NCBI GenBank assembly: GCA_029008035.1
Contig: JAQXIY010000029.1
Location: 1 to 42,184 of the forward strand
Direction: 5' to 3'
DNA from: Lachnospiraceae bacterium
Lineage (GTDB): Bacteria > Bacillota > Clostridia > Lachnospirales > Lachnospiraceae
Length of the DNA: 42,184 bases
In this document: positions 24,163 to 33,394 of the stretch, piece by piece
How positions within the stretch are numbered: the stretch's first letter is position 1
Layout: every line of letters begins with the position of its first letter
The notes under the pieces: generated by a model
The model's database searches: none
What the model was told of the DNA's origin: nothing
What the model saw: only the letters and a program-made list of their open reading frames with translations
Made by a program: the position numbers and the translations under genes

Positions 24163-25110
24163 TTATTTTAAAACTTCATTATATAGTGTCGGGGTGGGTG
24201 ATTCAAAAATTCTTCCATCATCCAGTTCCATCCTATAGGCATGAAGCAATTGATGTGTGATGCCAAATTCCTGTTGTAACTTGATGTTAAGCTTCCTATC
24301 CCCATATTTGGGATCTCCCAAAATAGGATGACCTATACTCGCTAAATGTGCACGAATCTGATGGGTTCGACCGGTAATCAAATGTACCACAAGCAATGTA
24401 TAAGTTCCGTTGGAGCATATTGGTTCATAGGATGTAATTATTTTTTTACCATCTTCAGATGGCAACATATCTATAGAAACCTTATTGCTCTTTTCATCCT
24501 TTGTGAGATAACCCTGAATATCCATTCCTTCACAGATGTGGCCTTTTACTATGCATTGGTAATACTTCTCTGCTGTTCTCTCTCGAAGGGCTTTTGATAG
24601 CATTTGCTGTCCTCTCAGACTCTTTCCTGCTAAGAGAAGTCCTGATGTATTTCTGTCTAATCGATTTGCAATGGAGGGATGAAAAGTCTCAAATGCCTCC
24701 CCTGTCAATTGGTTAGAATGAATCAGATAAGATAGCATTTTTTCATTCATAGAGATGTCATCTTCTGCCGCCTTTTGTGACAGAATGCCTGCCGGTTTAT
24801 CTAACACCAGAATATCATCATCTTCATATATCACTTTAACATCATAAGGAATACTCTTCAGTTGCTCATATTCACTATTACTCTGTGAAAGGCCGCGCAT
24901 TTTGTCAAAAGTCTCATCAGAAAAATAAACCTGAATAAGATCACCATTTTCCAGATATTCTGCCCCTGTAGCTTTCCTCTCATTCAATGTGATATTCTTC
25001 TTGCGAAGCATTTTGTAGAGGAAACTACTGCCCGCAGCCTTAAAGTATTTCTTTAAGTACTTATCAAGTCGTTGATGTTCTTCCTGAGAAGATATCATAA
25101 TCTCTTTCAT
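24163..25110 (-). CDS. RluA-family pseudouridine synthase with S4 domain (RluC/RluD-like)
   Basis: A 315-residue rRNA or tRNA pseudouridine synthase distinct from the one at 3363-4265. N-terminal S4 domain about residues 8-70 (EEHQRLDKYLKKYFK, SFLYKMLRKKNITLN), then the catalytic domain with DDDILVLDKPAGILSQK, the catalytic-Asp motif ANRLDRNTSGLLLAGKS and TGRTHQIRAHLASIGHPILGDPKYG. The ATG at 25110 has AGGAG six bases upstream and is preferred to an upstream in-frame TTG. It follows ygiQ by nine bases. Target uridines unknown. Confidence 0.9.
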   Translation of the reverse strand: MKEIMISSQEEHQRLDKYLKKYFKAAGSSFLYKMLRKKNITLNERKATGAEYLENGDLIQVYFSDETFDKMRGLSQSNSEYEQLKSIPYDVKVIYEDDDILVLDKPAGILSQKAAEDDISMNEKMLSYLIHSNQLTGEAFETFHPSIANRLDRNTSGLLLAGKSLRGQQMLSKALRERTAEKYYQCIVKGHICEGMDIQGYLTKDEKSNKVSIDMLPSEDGKKIITSYEPICSNGTYTLLVVHLITGRTHQIRAHLASIGHPILGDPKYGDRKLNIKLQQEFGITHQLLHAYRMELDDGRIFESPTPTLYNEVLK

Positions 25111-25119
25111 AATCAACTC

Positions 25120-27015
25120 CTAGGCCTTTCTTTTCTTTTTGTGAACGTTTCTAATGGATTTTGATTTTGGCCTTCCCTTCTGTTTGGAAGGTGAGTTTTT
25201 CTTTTCATTTTTCACAAAATTTCTGGGTCTAATAAGGCACTTATCATCAAAGCCGATCAAATCCTCCCGATGCTCTTTCTTCAAAGCCTCGTAGACCAAA
25301 TCATAATTCTGAGGGTTGCGATATTGAATCAAAGCACGCTGCATAGCCTTTTCGTGTGGATTGTGAGCCACATATACAGGCTCCATGGTTGCCGGATCAA
25401 GCCCGGTATAATACATACAGGTGGAGATGGTGGACGGTGTGGGATAAAAATCCTGTACCTGCTCCGGCATATACCCCAAGTCTCTGAGATATTCGGCCAG
25501 TGCAATGGCATCCTTTAAGGTAGAGCCGGGATGGGAAGACATAAGGTACGGTACCAGATACTGTTTTTTTCCAAGTTTTTCATTGATTCGTTTATATTTC
25601 TCTTGGAAGCGGTTATATGTTGCAACTGTAGGCTTTCCCATGTGTTTTAATACGTTGTCTGAAATATGTTCCGGGGCAACCTTTAGCTGTCCACTGACAT
25701 GATATTGGCATAATTCCCTAAAAAAGGTATCATCCTCATCTGCAAGCAGATAATCAAAACGAATACCGGAACGAACAAAAACTTTTTTTACTCCCGGTAA
25801 TTTCCGCAACTTCCGCAACAGGGATAAATAGTCCTTATGATCCACATGAAGATTCTTACAAGGCACAGGGAAAAGACACTGCTTGTTACTGCAAACACCT
25901 TTGGTCAACTGTTTCTCACAGGATGGATGCCGGAAATTGGCTGTAGGTCCTCCCACATCGTGAATATATCCCTTAAATCCAGGATCCCGAGAAATTTTCT
26001 CAGCCTCAGCAAGTATCGAATCGTGACTGCGGGTTTGAATGATGCGCCCCTGGTGAAAGGTTAACGCACAGAAATTACAACCGCCAAAACAACCACGATT
26101 GCTTATCAAACTGTACTTTACCTCTGAAATAGCAGGAATCCCACCCTGCTTTTCATAAATGGGATGATAGGTGCGTGCATATGGCAAAGCATACACATCA
26201 TCCATTTCCATTTGTGTCAAAGGTTTCTGGGGCGGATTCTGAACCACATAAATATGATTGGGATAAGTCTCATACATTTTGTGAGCGGTAAACGGATCCG
26301 TATTCTGAAACTGGGTGTAAAAACTTTTGGCGTAAGATGACTTGTCCGCTACTATCTCTTCGTAGGATGGCAGAGCAATTCCATCACAGAGAAGATCTTG
26401 GTTTTGCGTGCGATAGACAGTTCCCGGGATATATGTGATATCCTTTACAGAAATGCCCGCATCTAAGGCCTCTGCGATTTCAATAATAGAGCGCTCTCCC
26501 ATACCATAGGAAATCAAGTCGGCGCCGGAGTCCAAAAGAATGGAACGTTTTACCTTGTTTGACCAATAATCATAATGTGCTAATCGACGCAAACTCGCTT
26601 CAATACCCCCGAGAATAATGGGAGTATTCTTATAGGTCTTGCGAATTAGGTTGCTATATACTACGGCAGCATAATCCGGCCGCCTTCCCATTACGCCTCC
26701 GGGGGAAAAAGAATCTGTGGTTCGTCGCTTTTTGGACACAGAATAATGATTTACCATAGAGTCCATATTTCCGGCAGAAACCAAAAAGCCCAATCTTGGC
26801 TCCCCAAGGATAGTGACAGACGCATCATTCTTCCAATCCGGCTGTGCAATAATACCCACAGTATAACCCCTGGATTCCAACAATCGGGTTATAATGGCAT
26901 GGCCAAAGGAAGGATGATCCACATAAGCATCACCACACACGTAAACAAAGTCAAGCTGTTTGATGCCCCGCCTATTCATATCTTCTCTTGAAATTGGCAA
27001 AAAATCTTGTGTCAT
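25120..27015 (-). CDS. YgiQ family radical SAM protein
   Basis: A 631-residue UPF0313/YgiQ protein. The N-terminal half has a cobalamin-binding-like Rossmann fold ([45 protein letters not shown]). The radical SAM core has the cluster motif [19 protein letters not shown] (about 310-330), and the last 40 residues are very basic ([20 protein letters not shown]), suggesting nucleic-acid binding. Biological role is not established. Three starts are possible within nine bases (GTG, ATG, ATG); I chose the ATG at 27015, which has AGGTG six bases upstream. It lies in a block with RNA-modification genes. Confidence 0.9.
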   Translation of the reverse strand: MTQDFLPISREDMNRRGIKQLDFVYVCGDAYVDHPSFGHAIITRLLESRGYTVGIIAQPDWKNDASVTILGEPRLGFLVSAGNMDSMVNHYSVSKKRRTTDSFSPGGVMGRRPDYAAVVYSNLIRKTYKNTPIILGGIEASLRRLAHYDYWSNKVKRSILLDSGADLISYGMGERSIIEIAEALDAGISVKDITYIPGTVYRTQNQDLLCDGIALPSYEEIVADKSSYAKSFYTQFQNTDPFTAHKMYETYPNHIYVVQNPPQKPLTQMEMDDVYALPYARTYHPIYEKQGGIPAISEVKYSLISNRGCFGGCNFCALTFHQGRIIQTRSHDSILAEAEKISRDPGFKGYIHDVGGPTANFRHPSCEKQLTKGVCSNKQCLFPVPCKNLHVDHKDYLSLLRKLRKLPGVKKVFVRSGIRFDYLLADEDDTFFRELCQYHVSGQLKVAPEHISDNVLKHMGKPTVATYNRFQEKYKRINEKLGKKQYLVPYLMSSHPGSTLKDAIALAEYLRDLGYMPEQVQDFYPTPSTISTCMYYTGLDPATMEPVYVAHNPHEKAMQRALIQYRNPQNYDLVYEALKKEHREDLIGFDDKCLIRPRNFVKNEKKNSPSKQKGRPKSKSIRNVHKKKRKA

Positions 27016-27024
27016 AGTCATCAC

Positions 27025-27675
27025 CTATTCGGGTAACAGTTCCCGGTAATTTTGAATATAGTAATCTGCAGACTGCTTTTTCTCTTCAACCACATCTTTG
27101 GTGTACTCATCATAAATTGCGCAAACCTTCATTCCTGCACGCTTGCCTGCCATAATCCCCGGCAAGACATCTTCAAACACCAGACAATCCCGGGGAGAGA
27201 CAGCAAGGCGTTGTGCCACCTCCAAATATACATCCGGGAAAGGCTTGCCGCGAGCCACTTCATTTCCTGTCAGAAAACAATCAATGTAGCTGTACAAATC
27301 CAACTTTTCTGCCACAGCATGCAACAGTTCTTTGGAGTTGCTGGTGGCGATCCCTGTCTTTATCCCCCGTTCTTTCAAAAACTGCAAAAATTCTTTTGCG
27401 CCTTCTTTCAATGGGACCCGATGACAATACGCATCCATTGCCATATGATTCCATGTATTCATCATGGTCAGCTCATCATCTTCAATGCCGAAGTTTTTCT
27501 TCATAAAAGTGGCCGTTTCCCGCATGCTCATGCCCTCTATTTTCTCTTGTAAATCCTCGGGCATCTCAATGCCTTTTTCGGCAAAATACGCGATATCAAT
27601 ATCTTTCCAAATCCACATGGAATCTATCAATGTTCCATCCAAGTCAAAAATGACCGCCTTTGTATTCCGTAACAT
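27025..27675 (-). CDS. HAD superfamily hydrolase, beta-phosphoglucomutase-like
   Basis: A 216-residue haloacid-dehalogenase-type phosphatase or phosphomutase. Motif I VIFDLDGTLIDS (nucleophile Asp), motif II as GIATSNS, motif III Lys in GNEVARGKPFPDVYLEVAQ, and motif IV VFEDVLPGIMAGKRAGM are all present with a four-helix cap after motif I, the subclass of PGMB/CbbY proteins. The substrate cannot be told. The start lies inside the 3' end of the RsuA-type gene (32-base overlap), and the stop directly precedes ygiQ, so it is translated as part of the same operon. Confidence 0.88.
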   Translation of the reverse strand: MLRNTKAVIFDLDGTLIDSMWIWKDIDIAYFAEKGIEMPEDLQEKIEGMSMRETATFMKKNFGIEDDELTMMNTWNHMAMDAYCHRVPLKEGAKEFLQFLKERGIKTGIATSNSKELLHAVAEKLDLYSYIDCFLTGNEVARGKPFPDVYLEVAQRLAVSPRDCLVFEDVLPGIMAGKRAGMKVCAIYDEYTKDVVEEKKQSADYYIQNYRELLPE

Positions 27676-28363
27676 AGTTCATTTCCCTTTCTGTAAAGCT
27701 CCGATATTCTCCGGGAGCCAACGTATCATCCAGAGTAAATTTTCCCATGGATAAACGCTTTAGATAGCATACTTCTTTACCTACTGCCTGAGTCATTCGC
27801 TTCACCTGATGAAATCTGCCCTCAGAAATTGTAATGGTTACATGAGTAGGGTCACACTCATCATAAGATAACTTTGCGGATTTTGTGGGTTTTTCATCAC
27901 CGATGTCAAGACCTTCTTTAAAAGCAATGACATCTTCTTCGGTTGCAGGATGATCCCAAATGGCAAAGTAGGTCTTTGCTACATGCTTTTTGGGGCTCAA
28001 CAAATTGTGGCTAAAAACACCATCATTTGTAATCAGCAGCAGTCCCTCCGTATCCTTGTCCAATCGCCCCACTGTAAATAAATCACCTCTGGCATTCATA
28101 GGGACATAAGAAAACACCGTCTTATGCAAGTTGTCTTGATTGGCACAGACGCAACCATGGGGCTTGTGAAAGACATAATAAGAAAATGCTTCGTAGCTAA
28201 GTTCTTGTCCGTCCATCGCAATGACATCCGACATAGGATCTACTTTAAAACTTCCGTCATGCATCACAAGGCCATTCACCTTAACACGTCCCTGTTTTAT
28301 GGTCTTTTTCGTCTCTGAACGGGTTGTTTTGCAACATTCGCAAATAAATCGATCTAATCTCAT
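27644..28363 (-). CDS. rsuA: RsuA/RluB-family pseudouridine synthase
   Basis: A 239-residue rRNA pseudouridine synthase of the RsuA type. N-terminal S4 domain (RLDRFICECCKTTRSETKKTIKQGRVKVNG), catalytic motif VGRLDKDTEGLLLITNDG with Asp nucleophile, and the family signature ISEGRFHQVKRMTQAVG. RsuA itself modifies U516 of 16S rRNA; RluB and RluE are alternatives, and the S4 domain plus length favour RsuA or RluB. Its start is only 39 bases from the divergent ylbJ start. Shine-Dalgarno is weak (GGAAAG). Confidence 0.88.
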   Translation of the reverse strand: MRLDRFICECCKTTRSETKKTIKQGRVKVNGLVMHDGSFKVDPMSDVIAMDGQELSYEAFSYYVFHKPHGCVCANQDNLHKTVFSYVPMNARGDLFTVGRLDKDTEGLLLITNDGVFSHNLLSPKKHVAKTYFAIWDHPATEEDVIAFKEGLDIGDEKPTKSAKLSYDECDPTHVTITISEGRFHQVKRMTQAVGKEVCYLKRLSMGKFTLDDTLAPGEYRSFTEREMNYVTEYKGGHF

Positions 28364-28367
28364 AAAA

Positions 28368-28396
28368 TCATATACTTTCCGGTTCTCTCATACATT
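28368..28396 (+). promoter_or_regulatory. Candidate sigma-E-type sporulation promoter of ylbJ
   Basis: -35 TCATATA (28368-28374) matches sigma-E KMATATT in six of seven positions; after a 14-base spacer the -10 CATACATT (28389-28396) is a perfect match to CATACANT. The predicted transcription start falls within one base or so of the ylbJ ATG at 28403. In Bacillus ylbJ belongs to the mother-cell sigma-E regulon. Confidence 0.65.
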
Positions 28397-28402
28397 AAAA
28401 AT

Positions 28403-29329
28403 ATGAAACTTGTATTACTTGTTGCCTTTTTGGGCATTATCACAGCCATTCTAAACCCAACAACAACATTACAAGGGGCAACCACCGGTTTAAACACCTG
28501 GTTATACGGACTGGTTCCCACCTTGCTTCCCTTTATGATTGTGTCTAACTTCATCTTGTCCAAAGAAATATCCCAGGCATTGTTTACCTGCTTACCGAAG
28601 GGGTTGCAGTCGCATTATCGAAAGGTATGTATCGCTTTTAACATCATTGCCGGATTCACCTTCGGGCTGCCTATAGGTGCTAAAATCACGTCTACACTAC
28701 TAAAAAATCAATGTATTGACCGACAGGAAGGTCAGATTCTTTTAAATCATTGCAATGCCATCGGACCTTCCTTTGTAGGGGGATTTTTTCTCACAAAATG
28801 CCTTCACAAAAGCCAATGGCTTCCCTTTACATTTGCCCTTCTCTATCTTCCGCAACTATTCGGTGTTCTCCTCTGCCTCCGGAGACACAAAAGTAACATA
28901 AAAGAGCCCATAACTCATCAAAAAATAAAGATATCCAGACTTAAAAATTGCTTTCAAATCTTAGATATCTCTATTGTAAATGGATTTGAAACCATAGCAA
29001 TTCTGGGAGGTTATCTCATCCTCTTTGGGATTCTATGCGCCTATATTGCCCGAATTCCCATCATTCCTTACTCTGTAAAAGCTTATCTGATTGCAGTGAT
29101 GGAAATTACCAGCGGTACAAGGGAATTATCCTATCTTCCCATTTCGGCAGCCTATAAATTCACCTTGATCTTACCGCTCATCACCTTTGGCGGCCTATGT
29201 ACGTTATTGCAAACAAAGTCCATCACAAAGGGCTGTCCTCTGTCCATGAGAAGCTATTTGCTTCACAAGGGAATATACTCTTTTCTCACCGCAATTATTA
29301 TATCCATAGGACTCTTTATTCTTTGTTAA
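28403..29329 (+). CDS. ylbJ: Sporulation integral membrane protein YlbJ
   Basis: A 308-residue multi-pass protein with about eight hydrophobic segments, beginning KLVLLVAFLGIITAIL and ending TAIIISIGLFILC. It shows YlbJ/nucleoside-recognition features: GLVPTLLPFMIVSNF, GFTFGLPIGAKI, NHCNAIGPSFVGGFF, and a repeated half ending ITSGTRELSYLP. YlbJ acts in the mother cell and is needed for spore cortex formation in Bacillus. Gene context agrees: rsmD-coaD-ylbJ are neighbours in both, although here ylbJ is convergent to coaD. No Shine-Dalgarno precedes the ATG. It overlaps the next gene by 14 bases tail to tail. Confidence 0.85.
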   Translation: MKLVLLVAFLGIITAILNPTTTLQGATTGLNTWLYGLVPTLLPFMIVSNFILSKEISQALFTCLPKGLQSHYRKVCIAFNIIAGFTFGLPIGAKITSTLLKNQCIDRQEGQILLNHCNAIGPSFVGGFFLTKCLHKSQWLPFTFALLYLPQLFGVLLCLRRHKSNIKEPITHQKIKISRLKNCFQILDISIVNGFETIAILGGYLILFGILCAYIARIPIIPYSVKAYLIAVMEITSGTRELSYLPISAAYKFTLILPLITFGGLCTLLQTKSITKGCPLSMRSYLLHKGIYSFLTAIIISIGLFILC

Positions 29330-29999
29330 AAAAAGATTCCGGAATGGACAAAGCCGGAACATCCTCATCTTCGTGCTTGGAATCCACAGGTGAAACCGCT
29401 GAGGATTCCGCCGGGGCTACCGGAGTCTGAGGTGCAGGTGCGGGAGCAGGTGTTGGTTCCGGTTCAGGAGCCAATTCCTTGCGATTTGCTACCACAATAT
29501 CTAAATATCCCTGCATTGTTTGCAGGAAATTCTCTGTACGAGCCTGGGTAGTCTCCATGGAATTAGAAATCACACTCTCAATGGTGTTTAACAAATCATC
29601 TGTGTATGCAATTGCCCCCATACGAATATTGTTAGCATCCTCTGTTGCCTTGTCCAAAAGTTCCTGGGCATTCTTTGTGGCAAGCATAACAACTTCGTTT
29701 GCCTTGGCATATGCCTGTTGCATAATCTGATGTTCACTAACCAATTCATTTGTCTGAATCTGTGCCTGCGCAATGATGGCATCTGCCTTGTTCTGCGCAT
29801 CTGCTAAAATTGCTTCCTTATTGCTGATAATCTTCTGGTAACGCTTGATTTCCTCTGGAGTCTTTGTCCGAAGTTCCTCCAACAGACTCTCCAACTCATC
29901 TCGGTTTACAACAACCTTAGATGGAGAAAATGCAGACGGCTTACAACTGTCAACATATTCTTCAATTTCGTCAATGATTTCCTCAATACCACTTGCCAT
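29316..29999 (-). CDS. Coiled-coil protein with proline-alanine-rich tail, function unknown
   Basis: A 227-residue soluble protein. Residues 1-45 include an acidic helix (IEEIIDEIEEYVDSC) and a short conserved-looking stretch (KVVVNRDELESLLEELR); residues 50-160 are a long alanine-rich coiled coil (KEAILADAQNKADAIIAQAQ); residues 165-195 are alternating Pro/Ala/Glu (PEPEPTPAPAPAPQTP); the end is acidic with a final ALSIPESFF. Such proteins are often labelled ATPase or V-type subunit H, only because of the coiled coil. The helix-plus-coil plan recalls DivIVA-type scaffolds, but I cannot claim homology. It follows coaD with AAGGAG eight bases before the ATG at 29999. Confidence 0.8.
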   Translation of the reverse strand: MASGIEEIIDEIEEYVDSCKPSAFSPSKVVVNRDELESLLEELRTKTPEEIKRYQKIISNKEAILADAQNKADAIIAQAQIQTNELVSEHQIMQQAYAKANEVVMLATKNAQELLDKATEDANNIRMGAIAYTDDLLNTIESVISNSMETTQARTENFLQTMQGYLDIVVANRKELAPEPEPTPAPAPAPQTPVAPAESSAVSPVDSKHEDEDVPALSIPESFFNKE

Positions 30000-30012
30000 A
30001 ATAGCCTCTCCT

Positions 30013-30492
30013 TTATGCATTATATTTTGCTTGAATTATGGGAATAATTTCCTCAGGTACAAATCTACTGATATCTCCGCCATAAGAAGCGAATTCTCTA
30101 ACAATGGTGGAACTCAAATATGAGTAGTTTAATGCGGTGGTCATAAATATCGTCTCTATTTCAGGATACTCCACCTTGTTTGTCTGTGCAATTTGTATCT
30201 CATATTCAAAATCTGTCACCGCACGAAGTCCTCGAATGATAATATTAGCGTCAATGCTCTTGGCATAGTCTACTAAAAGCCCGTCAAAAGAATCAACAGT
30301 GACATTATCATACTGTCTTGTTAACATTTTTGTCATTTCCAGTCGTTCTTCTACAGAGAACAGTGAATTCTTGGCACTGTTGTTTAAAATCCCAATAACA
30401 ACCTCATCAAAAACTTTGGATGAGCGCTGAATAATATCTAAATGTCCAAACGTTATAGGGTCAAAACTACCCGGATAAATGGCTTTTTTCAT
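30013..30492 (-). CDS. coaD: Phosphopantetheine adenylyltransferase
   Basis: CoaD adenylates 4'-phosphopantetheine to dephospho-CoA, the penultimate step of coenzyme A synthesis. The 159-residue protein is full length, with the nucleotidyltransferase start [21 protein letters not shown], the [18 protein letters not shown] segment, and the [23 protein letters not shown] signature. Located 15 bases after rsmD, the conserved ylbH-ylbI pair of Firmicutes. Confidence 0.97.
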   Translation of the reverse strand: MKKAIYPGSFDPITFGHLDIIQRSSKVFDEVVIGILNNSAKNSLFSVEERLEMTKMLTRQYDNVTVDSFDGLLVDYAKSIDANIIIRGLRAVTDFEYEIQIAQTNKVEYPEIETIFMTTALNYSYLSSTIVREFASYGGDISRFVPEEIIPIIQAKYNA

Positions 30493-30507
30493 AGTCTTAC
30501 TCTTTTC

Positions 30508-31059
30508 CTACTGTAGTGCAATAAACACGTGCTTGTTTGTCTTGTAAATCTTTTCTTTTATAATCTCATAAGGCATCTGCTCTATGAAAGAAAAATCAGT
30601 ATCCAATGCAGCTTCCACAATCAAATATCCCTCCCGGGATAAAATATGATTGTCACAAATCACTTCCAGCACCTGTTGTTCTGTTCCGAGATGATAGGGT
30701 GGATCCATAAAAATAATATCAAAGGCTTTCTGTTCCTTTAAGCCTCTCAGGCACATAAGCACATCTCCGGCCATAACAACAGCATTTTCTGCAAGCTGTG
30801 TATGCTCCAGATTATGACGGATGCAATCCAAAGCCTTTTTATCTTTTTCGATAAAGCAGGCACAATCAGCTCCACGACTGAGAGCTTCAATTCCCATCTG
30901 TCCACTGCCGGCAAATAAATCCAGAAACCGACAATCACAGACATCATTCCCCATCATATTAAAGAGAGTCTCTTTGATGCGATCGGTGGTGGGTCTGGTA
31001 TTCATACCGGGTACTGTTTGTAACTGTAAACGTTTTTTGCTTCCTGCAATTACTCGCAT
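30508..31059 (-). CDS. rsmD: 16S rRNA (guanine(966)-N(2))-methyltransferase RsmD
   Basis: RsmD methylates G966 of 16S rRNA with S-adenosylmethionine. The 183-residue protein starts RVIAGSKKRLQLQTVPGMNTRPTTDRIKETLFN, which is diagnostic, then the SAM-binding FLDLFAGSGQMGIEALSRGA and the catalytic NPPY-type motif as FMDPPYHLG. Shine-Dalgarno AGGAG nine bases upstream. It sits between cinA and coaD in the long minus-strand operon. Confidence 0.96.
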   Translation of the reverse strand: MRVIAGSKKRLQLQTVPGMNTRPTTDRIKETLFNMMGNDVCDCRFLDLFAGSGQMGIEALSRGADCACFIEKDKKALDCIRHNLEHTQLAENAVVMAGDVLMCLRGLKEQKAFDIIFMDPPYHLGTEQQVLEVICDNHILSREGYLIVEAALDTDFSFIEQMPYEIIKEKIYKTNKHVFIALQ

Positions 31060-31071
31060 TACGATTTGCTC

Positions 31072-31533
31072 CTACATACAGCGAAGCAGCAACCGGAAAG
31101 CTGCTTCGGTAGCTTGTCTTCTCACGGAGGTCCTGTCACCGGAAAAGATGTGCTCCTCCGTGCAGACCCGTTGGGGACCTGCGCAGGAAATATACACAAG
31201 GCCTACCGGTTTATCAGCCGTACCTCCGTCCGGCCCTGCAATCCCCGTGGTGGCCAGTCCAAAAGTTGCCTTTGCTCTGGCTCTGACACCTGTAGACATC
31301 TCCTCTGCCGTCTCATGACTAACCGCTCCAAATCGGATGAGGGTTTCATGGGAAACCCCTAGATTCTTTTCTTTGGCATCATTGGAATAGGTGACATATC
31401 CCTCTTCAAAACATTCGGAGACACCGGGTACATCTACAAGGGAAGATGCAATCATTCCTCCGGTACAGGATTCCGCCACAGCAATAGTCATATGGTTTTT
31501 ATTAAGTTTTGCTACAATCTGTTCTGTTATCAT
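31072..31533 (-). CDS. CinA C-terminal-domain protein (nicotinamide-nucleotide amidase, PncC type)
   Basis: A 153-residue protein made only of the CinA C-terminal domain, which deamidates nicotinamide mononucleotide to nicotinate mononucleotide. Signatures: MTIAVAESCTGGMIASSLVDVPG, VTYSNDAKEKNLGV and TTGIAGPDGGTADKPVGLVYI. The N-terminal MoaB-like domain of full-length competence/damage CinA is absent. It overlaps the pgsA stop by one base. The pgsA-cinA order is common in Firmicutes. The product could feed the NadD encoded elsewhere in this window. Confidence 0.93.
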   Translation of the reverse strand: MITEQIVAKLNKNHMTIAVAESCTGGMIASSLVDVPGVSECFEEGYVTYSNDAKEKNLGVSHETLIRFGAVSHETAEEMSTGVRARAKATFGLATTGIAGPDGGTADKPVGLVYISCAGPQRVCTEEHIFSGDRTSVRRQATEAAFRLLLRCM

Positions 31534-32075
31534 TATTTTTGTTCTTTTAATACATCCCTGTTCTTAATCACATAGTCAAGCAGCGAAATCACGGTAAGTG
31601 CCAGCGCTATGTAAATAAGAATCTGTCCCAGAATTACCATGACAGGATGATTGATATTTAAAATCAAGACAATAATCATCAGCATCTGAAATACTGTCTT
31701 GAATTTGCCCCAATAACTGGCTGCACTCACACTACCATTATTAGAAGCCACCAGACGGAATCCACTGATAATAAATTCTCTTGCAATAATAATAATCACA
31801 ATCCAAGCTGCCAGTTGTCCTGTGGCAATGAGACAAATCATGGCAGAACACACAAGTAGTTTGTCCGCCAAGGGATCCATGAACTTGCCAAAATTAGTTA
31901 CAAGATTATATTTTCTGGCAATCTTGCCATCCAACATATCTGTAAGACTGGCCACAATAAAAATGGCATCAGCAATGTATCGAAACGTTTGATTGTCTGG
32001 ATCCAGTAATAAAAAAACTACAAAAAAAGGAATTAACATTACGCGAAAAATGGTTAACTTATTTGGTAAATTCAT
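31533..32075 (-). CDS. pgsA: CDP-diacylglycerol--glycerol-3-phosphate 3-phosphatidyltransferase
   Basis: PgsA makes phosphatidylglycerol phosphate, the precursor of anionic membrane lipids. The 180-residue protein has about five hydrophobic segments and the full CDP-alcohol phosphotransferase motif: DMLDGKIAR, then G and two aspartates in FGKFMDPLADKLL. It starts MNLPNKLTIFRVMLIPFFV, typical of the family. Overlaps rimO by four bases and cinA by one, so translation is coupled through the three genes. Confidence 0.96.
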   Translation of the reverse strand: MNLPNKLTIFRVMLIPFFVVFLLLDPDNQTFRYIADAIFIVASLTDMLDGKIARKYNLVTNFGKFMDPLADKLLVCSAMICLIATGQLAAWIVIIIIAREFIISGFRLVASNNGSVSAASYWGKFKTVFQMLMIIVLILNINHPVMVILGQILIYIALALTVISLLDYVIKNRDVLKEQK

Positions 32076-33394
32076 AATAACTCTCCAATCAAATCATATT
32101 CATAGGAACCGGTGATATGGGCTTTGACAAAATCTCCTGTCATTAGTTCTCTGTCGGTCTGTATAAAAATCAAGCCATCCACATCAGGGGCATCCCGATA
32201 TGTGCGTGCAACATAGGCATTCTCATCTGCAACATGCCCCTCCACAAAAGCATCTATGGTTTCTCCGATCAAATCCTCATTGCGCCCGGCGGATATCTCC
32301 TGCTGTAATTCCATGATTTCCGCAACCCAATCTGCTTTGATTTCTTCCTCTACTTGATGTTCAAATTCTGCCGCAGGTGTTCCCTCCTGTGGGGAAAAGG
32401 CAAAACAGCCGAGACGATCGAATTTAAGTTCTCTCACAAAATCCATCATTTCCTGATGCATCTGTTCTGTCTCTCCGGGGAAACCACAAATCAATGTGGT
32501 TCGTATACAAATATCCGGCATGGCATTTCTTAATGCCTGCACCTTGCTTCGAATATCCGCAGAAGATGTCTTTCTTCCCATACGTCCCAATATCCAATCA
32601 TTGGCATGTTGGATTGGCATATCAATGTAATGACACACCTTGGGATTGGAAGCCATAGTATCAATTAATTCTGTGGTAATCTCCTCAGGGTAGCAATACT
32701 GTAAACGGATCCAACGAATCCCCGAAATATCACTCAATCGATTTAACAATTCCGGAAGTCTCTTCTCACCGTATAGATCCACTCCATATAAGGTGGTTTC
32801 CTGAGCAACCAAGATTAACTCTTGAACACCCTGACCTGCCAGTACGGTGGCCTCTTCCAAAAGTTGTTCTATAGGAACACTTCGAAACTCACCCCGAATG
32901 GACGGAATCACACAGTAAGTACAGTGCTTGTTGCATCCTTCCGCAATTTTTAAATGCGCAAAATGGCCTCCGGTGGTAAGCAAACGGCCGGCATAATTGT
33001 TCGGAAGTCCTGACAAAGACTTCTTCACATCACCGGATTCTCCTGCCACAAGATGATGAATGGTATTTACTATCTCATCATAGGAATTAGTCCCCACAAT
33101 GGCATCTACCTCAGGTAAATCTTTTTTGATTTCCTGCTGGTAGCGCTGTGCCAGACAGCCGGTCACGATGAGATACTTCAAAACACCGGTTTCTTTTAGC
33201 TGTCCCATATCAATCAGGGTCTGGATACTCTCTTCCATCGCATCGTTGATAAAGCAGCAACTATTCACCACGATAATCTCAGCTTCTTGTTCATCGTTTG
33301 TCAGCGTAATACCGTCAGCAGTCAGCATTGCCAGCATGTGCTCGGTGTCAACAAGATTCTTATCACACCCAAGAGAAATAAAAAGCAACTTCAT
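32072..33394 (-). CDS. rimO: Ribosomal protein S12 methylthiotransferase RimO
   Basis: RimO adds a methylthio group to an aspartate of ribosomal protein S12. The 440-residue protein has three domains: an N-terminal MTTase domain with cysteines in LGCDKNLVDTEHML, VNSCCFI and VTGCLAQRY binding one Fe-S cluster; a radical SAM core with EGCNKHCTYCVIPSIRG (about 150); and a C-terminal TRAM domain (about 370-440). LGCDKN and MPIQHANDWIL distinguish RimO from MiaB. Its start overlaps the rpoZ stop by one base. Confidence 0.96.
   Translation of the reverse strand: MKLLFISLGCDKNLVDTEHMLAMLTADGITLTNDEQEAEIIVVNSCCFINDAMEESIQTLIDMGQLKETGVLKYLIVTGCLAQRYQQEIKKDLPEVDAIVGTNSYDEIVNTIHHLVAGESGDVKKSLSGLPNNYAGRLLTTGGHFAHLKIAEGCNKHCTYCVIPSIRGEFRSVPIEQLLEEATVLAGQGVQELILVAQETTLYGVDLYGEKRLPELLNRLSDISGIRWIRLQYCYPEEITTELIDTMASNPKVCHYIDMPIQHANDWILGRMGRKTSSADIRSKVQALRNAMPDICIRTTLICGFPGETEQMHQEMMDFVRELKFDRLGCFAFSPQEGTPAAEFEHQVEEEIKADWVAEIMELQQEISAGRNEDLIGETIDAFVEGHVADENAYVARTYRDAPDVDGLIFIQTDRELMTGDFVKAHITGSYEYDLIGELL

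Noticed and set aside
27052-27552. 166-codon open frame on the plus strand
   Set aside because: Antisense to the HAD gene, whose motifs I to IV are intact; the opposite frame shows only low-complexity, Cys/His-rich sequence.
29400-29480. Repeat-like stretch encoding Pro/Ala/Glu
   Set aside because: It is a short low-complexity linker inside a coding gene, not an independent DNA repeat or CRISPR.
29316-29999. V-type ATPase subunit H or F0 subunit b
   Set aside because: Only generic coiled-coil composition supports this; there is no membrane anchor and no ATPase gene nearby.
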